Source: Acanthococcus lagerstroemiae
Taxonomy: Eukaryota; Arthropoda; Insecta; Hemiptera; Eriococcidae
Reading direction: 5' to 3'
Assembly: GCA_031841125.1 (NCBI GenBank)
Contig: CM063113.1
Coordinates: 57,405,211-57,469,210, forward strand
DNA length: 64,000 bases
Below, piece after piece: positions 60,214-64,000 of the stretch. The notes beneath the pieces were generated by a model. The model saw nothing but the letters and a program-made list of their open reading frames with translations, ran no database searches and was not told the origin of the DNA. Position numbers and translations under genes: made by a program. The first letter of the stretch is position 1. Each line of letters opens with the position of its first letter.

Positions 60214-60437
60214 CATTCACACGATGCGCGAATGTATCCGAACATTCGCATTCGCAGACGTTCGTCGAGTCGTGTGGATGAGAAATACTCGTCTACATTC
60301 GGCGAACGTTCGCATTCGCCCAAGTTCGCTCAAGGAGCGGTATTCCTTGCACGAGTCAAAGACATTCCGAACTAGGACGAATTTACGAACGTCGATTTTG
60401 GGAAACATATTTTTCTCATCCACACGATGCGCGAATG
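60214..60437. repeat. Triple copy of an ACACGATGCGCGAATG-type repeat
   Basis: cattcacacgatgcgcgaatg at 60214-60234 and catccacacgatgcgcgaatg at 60417-60437 are direct copies. cgtgtggatgagaaata at 60271-60287 is inverted relative to tatttttctcatccacacg just before the second copy. The interval also repeats aacgttcgcattcgc. Probably part of a TIR element. Confidence 0.6.
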
Positions 60438-60706
60438 GATTCAGCGAACATTCTTTCAACTTTGTGTTGAAACAGAAATTGAACTTTTCTCTTCGAAAGA
60501 AGCAGAAGCTAAGTTCAAACTTTAAACAAAATCACATAAGTATTATAATCGGCTGTATGCATACTTTTGTTATTGGTATTTGTGAGGCTTAGGCCGGATG
60601 CTATAAATACATGGCGTTTATTGCAACAAAGGAGGGGCCCATGGCAAAAGGCCTTATAATTTCTTATTAGCTGTGAGACCTGTATTGGGACATAACAGTC
60701 GTCTAC

Positions 60707-61105
60707 TAGTGATGTTAAACGGAGCTCCGGTCTCTGGAGAAACATCCGGAGATTTGGGGTAAATTACACCTTCGGAGAAAAATAAGAAACTTCGGAGCTC
60801 CGATGATACTTTTTCTGCTGATTGCTTAATGCCTAATGACTTCGTCCTATTGGGCAAGAATACAGAGGAATTACAGTCAATACACTGTTACTAACCTCAG
60901 TATTACAGTATTGGCCAGTTATTTCGTTATTTATCTTAATAAAATTAACTTTTCAATTGAAAATATACCAATTTATCGAAGTTTAAGCCTGTAGACTATC
61001 TATGTTGCAATGTTTTAAAAATTAATAGTAAAAATTTCCCGGAGAAACTCCGGAGGTTCTAAAAAAGCTGCGGAGATGAAAATCTCCGCTCCTTTAACAT
61101 CACTG
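60707..61105. mobile_element. hAT-like element, TAGTGATGTTAAA termini
   Basis: The left end tagtgatgttaaa and right end tttaacatcactg are inverses except for the outermost base. The 8-bp target duplication is tcgtctac (60699-60706) and tcgtgtac (61106-61113), with one mismatch. Subterminal repeats of cggag and ctccg (ggagctccgg, tccggaggttc) recur at both ends. It is 399 bp with no transposase. Confidence 0.8.
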
Positions 61106-61113
61106 TCGTGTAC

Positions 61114-62185
61114 CCTGCAAACTGCTTCGTTTTATGGATACAGTGTTTCTTTCTGTTTGTCTCATTTACCTGGTCCAAATAAAACAAGCAGGTGGATATT
61201 TCCAAAGTTCTAAATTAAAGATATTTGCTAATAAATTCAAGATCATTCTCTCTTAAGCTTAAGTTAGTCCATTTGAAACTTTTTGGGAGAAATGACGCTC
61301 AGACGAAGAAACAAGATAAATTTCAGAGGCCTGAATTTGAAAACCTGTTACCAACGCCTTGGCTGTTATGATCAATACCTGACTGACAGAAATGGACCTT
61401 TGATCAATGTGATGCATGGTCCCTTATTCAAGTCGGATAAGCACCTACAACACAAATAGTGTTAGTAACAGTTTTTATTGATAATTATGGTTGGTAGTAT
61501 CTGATTACGTAGATTGTAAGTGAATGTCGGCAGCGCTGGTCCTACTGGAAATCTGTCCAAAAGATCCACGACTAAAGACCAAAAATTAAGGAACAAGGTT
61601 CAGTTTTGGTTGCACTGACTTGCATTTATCCCAATGCAATCCCATAGTTGCAAACTTCTTCATTCATCGTTTTAATGACGTCCATTTTCCCAAAATGCAG
61701 CATAAAAATTCACAGAAAATAAAGTTTAAAAAAAAATCATAATGAAGGACAGCCAGGCCGATGGACATTTCACCACAGTTGACCAATTTTTTACCAGTTG
61801 AATTTAAGTGGAATTTTCTTCGAGAGCTAGGGAAGGAACCAACTAATACCCCAGCCCAAAATTTCGTTATAAGATGGAGAAGAAGGTTCGATGTCGGAAT
61901 TACTACTTCGAAAATCGATCGAATTCAGCGACCATGAAAACCCATGACTTATAAACGATCTCGAAATAACAACTTTTTGGAACTAATCCCCTCTGGTGAT
62001 ACTCGGAGGGGTCGGATTCAAAATCTGCTCCTAAAATCAAATGGATTGACCTTGAAAACCTGTAAACCAACCCCTATCTCGAATTTTTTCACCCTTTCTC
62101 CCTCATTTTGGAGCCTCACTGTAACGAGGGTGACGAAGTATGGAGGGGTATTTCATGAACTATGTCAATAAGTGGAACTCTGCAG
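61114..62185. other. Non-coding stretch, nothing identified
   Basis: AT-rich unique sequence. The 75-codon frame at 61944-62171 has no recognised domain. Confidence 0.45.
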
Positions 62186-62340
62186 CAGTGGCGTAATAAT
62201 TATGGGGAGGGGGAGGGTAAACAACCCCATTTTAAAATTGTTTCTATGCATTAAACTGAGACAACTGTAAAAAGAGGGGGAAAAGATTCTAGAAACTTGA
62301 ATCCCTCACACCCCAAAAAACTGGTATAACTATGCTACTG
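62186..62340. mobile_element. hAT-like MITE, CAGTGGCGTA family
   Basis: The left end cagtggcgtaata and right end tatgctactg are imperfect inverses. Flanks ctctgcag (62178-62185) and ctctgtaa (62341-62348) share their first five bases and may be a decayed 8-bp duplication. Confidence 0.5.
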
Positions 62341-62799
62341 CTCTGTAAAATAATGTTGAGTAAAAATGATATCCCTAGCTCTTTCCATTTTCCAGTGCTC
62401 AATTTTCACTGAAGTGAGTCAAAACCTTTAAGAGATTACACGATAAAATTAAGCCCTCTTGGGGATCGGGTTAAAATTATCCGATGACTTCTAAACATGG
62501 CGCACATTGTTTTTTCATGGTATAGAACAATTCTAAAGAGTGTGGCAAAAAAAAAATTGCACTTGTCAAAATAAGAGCCACCTCAATTTTCCTGATTCTT
62601 TCCGTCGATTAATTCATTCCCAGGAAGGAATTGTGAAGTATTTCTGGTTTCAGAAAGATATCCGATTCATAAGAAATTCGTTGCCGCTGGAAATCGCAGT
62701 TCCATGAAGGGTGTTTCACTTCTTCTCAGTCCTTCTGCTATGCCAGGGTGTAGTGACCAGGTACAGCGGTACATTTCCCGATTTGCCACGAAAAAATTA

Positions 62800-63260
62800 A
62801 TGGTGAATCTGGGAAAAATATTTGAAAAATTTGGACTCCAATTTGAAGTTGCAAAGTAGTCAAAAAAATACGTTTAACAACTTTCATTTCCATTACCCGA
62901 TTTTTTTTTTTTCTAGTACAAAATGAGAGCTGAACTTGAAAAAAATAGTTTAGAAGTTCTAACTCCAATAATAAATTTGCATAGTGGTCCAAAATTAATT
63001 TTTAATGACTTCTATTTCAACTGGTGGATAAGTGTTTCTAAAATGGGGGGGGGGATGAGCGCTGAATTCAAAAAAATGAATAAAGCATTCTAACTTTAAT
63101 ATTAAAGTAGCACAGTGGCTCACAAACCAAATTTTAGCAACTTATACTTCGATTGACGGACAATTTTCCCGAATTAGCTGAAAAATGAGCGTAGATATCG
63201 AAAATTTGTACTTGTGAAATATTCGACCATATACACCTGCAAAGTGTTTCAAAATCAAGT
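62800..63260. repeat. Minisatellite, about 129-bp unit, three to four diverged copies
   Basis: Register points gcaaagtagtc (62851), gcatagtggtc (62979), gcacagtggct (63110) and gcaaagtgttt (63239) are 128, 131 and 129 bp apart. ttctaactcc/tctaacttt, aacttctattt/aacttatactt and aaatgagagctga/gatgagcgctga also repeat in phase. A poly-G tract marks one unit near 63045. Confidence 0.7.
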
Positions 63261-64000
63261 ATGAATGAATTATTTCAAACAAAAAAACCATTTCTGGCAC
63301 TTGGTTCCCGTTCTCGTGCTATTAACTGAAAATGATCAGTTCAGACTCCATTCTATTCATCGATTTGCTCCTTCAACCATCCCATGGTGGAATTAAAACC
63401 ACACAAAAACTGAATTCAGGTACCTTAAACACTCCATATTTAACAGGAGGCAAATTATATAAGTGTCCCCCTTCTCAGCTAAAGGTTTGCCTCTGGATGA
63501 TTGTATCATCAAATTCAGATGCAAAACTCAAATTTCAGAGATTTTTCTGTTTGCTGAACAACTTGAGCAGTATAAATTGTCATCTTGCCTCCCCTACATC
63601 ATGAGTTGATTTCCTTTCCCTGGAAAAGCAGTAACGCTGCAGAGATGTCCTAATGCGATTTTTGCATCCTCATGAAGTAAAAACATCCAATATAATAACC
63701 CTTCTCCAAATTAATAAAACACAAAATAACGTACGTGGTATTTGAAGAGCAGAGGGAAGGAAAATTTTCCTGTAATTGAAAATTAGGGAGGTAGGAATTT
63801 GCTATTCCGAAGACCCTGTGAAACGAGATTTGATCTCATTTAAGCTTTTTTTTTTCGACGATTTTCGAAACTTACTTTCGGGGGGTCCAAATTACCAGCA
63901 TTTTTTTTAGAGGTACATTTCGAGTTCTAGAAAAATTGGAATTATGAGGACACCAATACTTTTTGGAGCATCTGAATACAAGGGGCATATGTAGAATACT
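63261..64000. other. Non-coding stretch, nothing identified
   Basis: AT-rich sequence. The 90-codon frame at 63332-63604 has no recognised domain. Confidence 0.45.

Overview
The window is eukaryotic nuclear DNA with intergenic or intronic character. It is moderately AT-rich, has no operons or ribosome-binding sites, and carries almost no open frame above 150 codons on either strand. The transposon content (R1-type LINEs with a CCHC tail, tRNA-derived SINEs, hAT-like elements with 8-bp target duplications, a Ty3/gypsy fragment, a pogo/Tigger-like element) fits an arthropod, most likely an insect. I cannot name the species.

Layout. 1-2.2 kb: two short hAT-like MITEs, a tRNA-derived SINE, then unique CpG-containing sequence. 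2.75-3.25 kb: a broken Ty3/gypsy RT-RNase H piece. 5.4-7.1 kb: a degenerate repeat whose GACT/GATT motif recurs every 10-11 bp. 7.1-9.5 kb: unique sequence. 9.5-12 kb: two LINE remnants lying tail to tail, a SINE and a hAT-like element. 12.5-13.2 kb: the 10-11 bp repeat again, on the other strand. 14.8-16.5 kb: a TIR element and two SINEs. 22.4-23 kb: a large foldback. 24-26.2 kb: a 10/20-bp periodic array, then a ~125-bp minisatellite. 26.2-27.5 kb: a LINE with an RNase H domain. 28-36 kb: mostly unique sequence with a foldback, an endonuclease fragment of a LINE and more GAGTCTTAA repeats. 36-38.7 kb: a nest of R1-like LINE fragments with three small inserted elements. 40.8-42.1 kb: two SINEs. 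43.5 kb: a pogo-like MITE. 45.2-46.7 kb: an RTE-like LINE interrupted by a SINE. 48-52 kb: four TIR or foldback elements, one nested. 52-54.6 kb: periodic repeat plus a SINE. 56.7-57.9 kb: an R1-like LINE fragment. 60-63.3 kb: hAT-like elements and a ~129-bp minisatellite.

Host coding content is very sparse. The best candidate is a short + strand exon at 46764-46886, with a good 3' splice site, an ATG in insect-like context and a good 5' splice site. A weaker candidate lies at 13486-13653. I could not assign either to a known protein. The rest is best read as a long intron or intergenic spacer in which blocks of unique, CpG-bearing sequence (possible regulatory DNA) alternate with repeats.

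I found no convincing new protein-coding system. The strongest unexplained signals are the 10.4-bp helically phased degenerate repeats, the long foldbacks able to form hairpin RNA, and the mosaic relation between two SINE families. All periods, boundaries and duplications were read by eye and should be recomputed.
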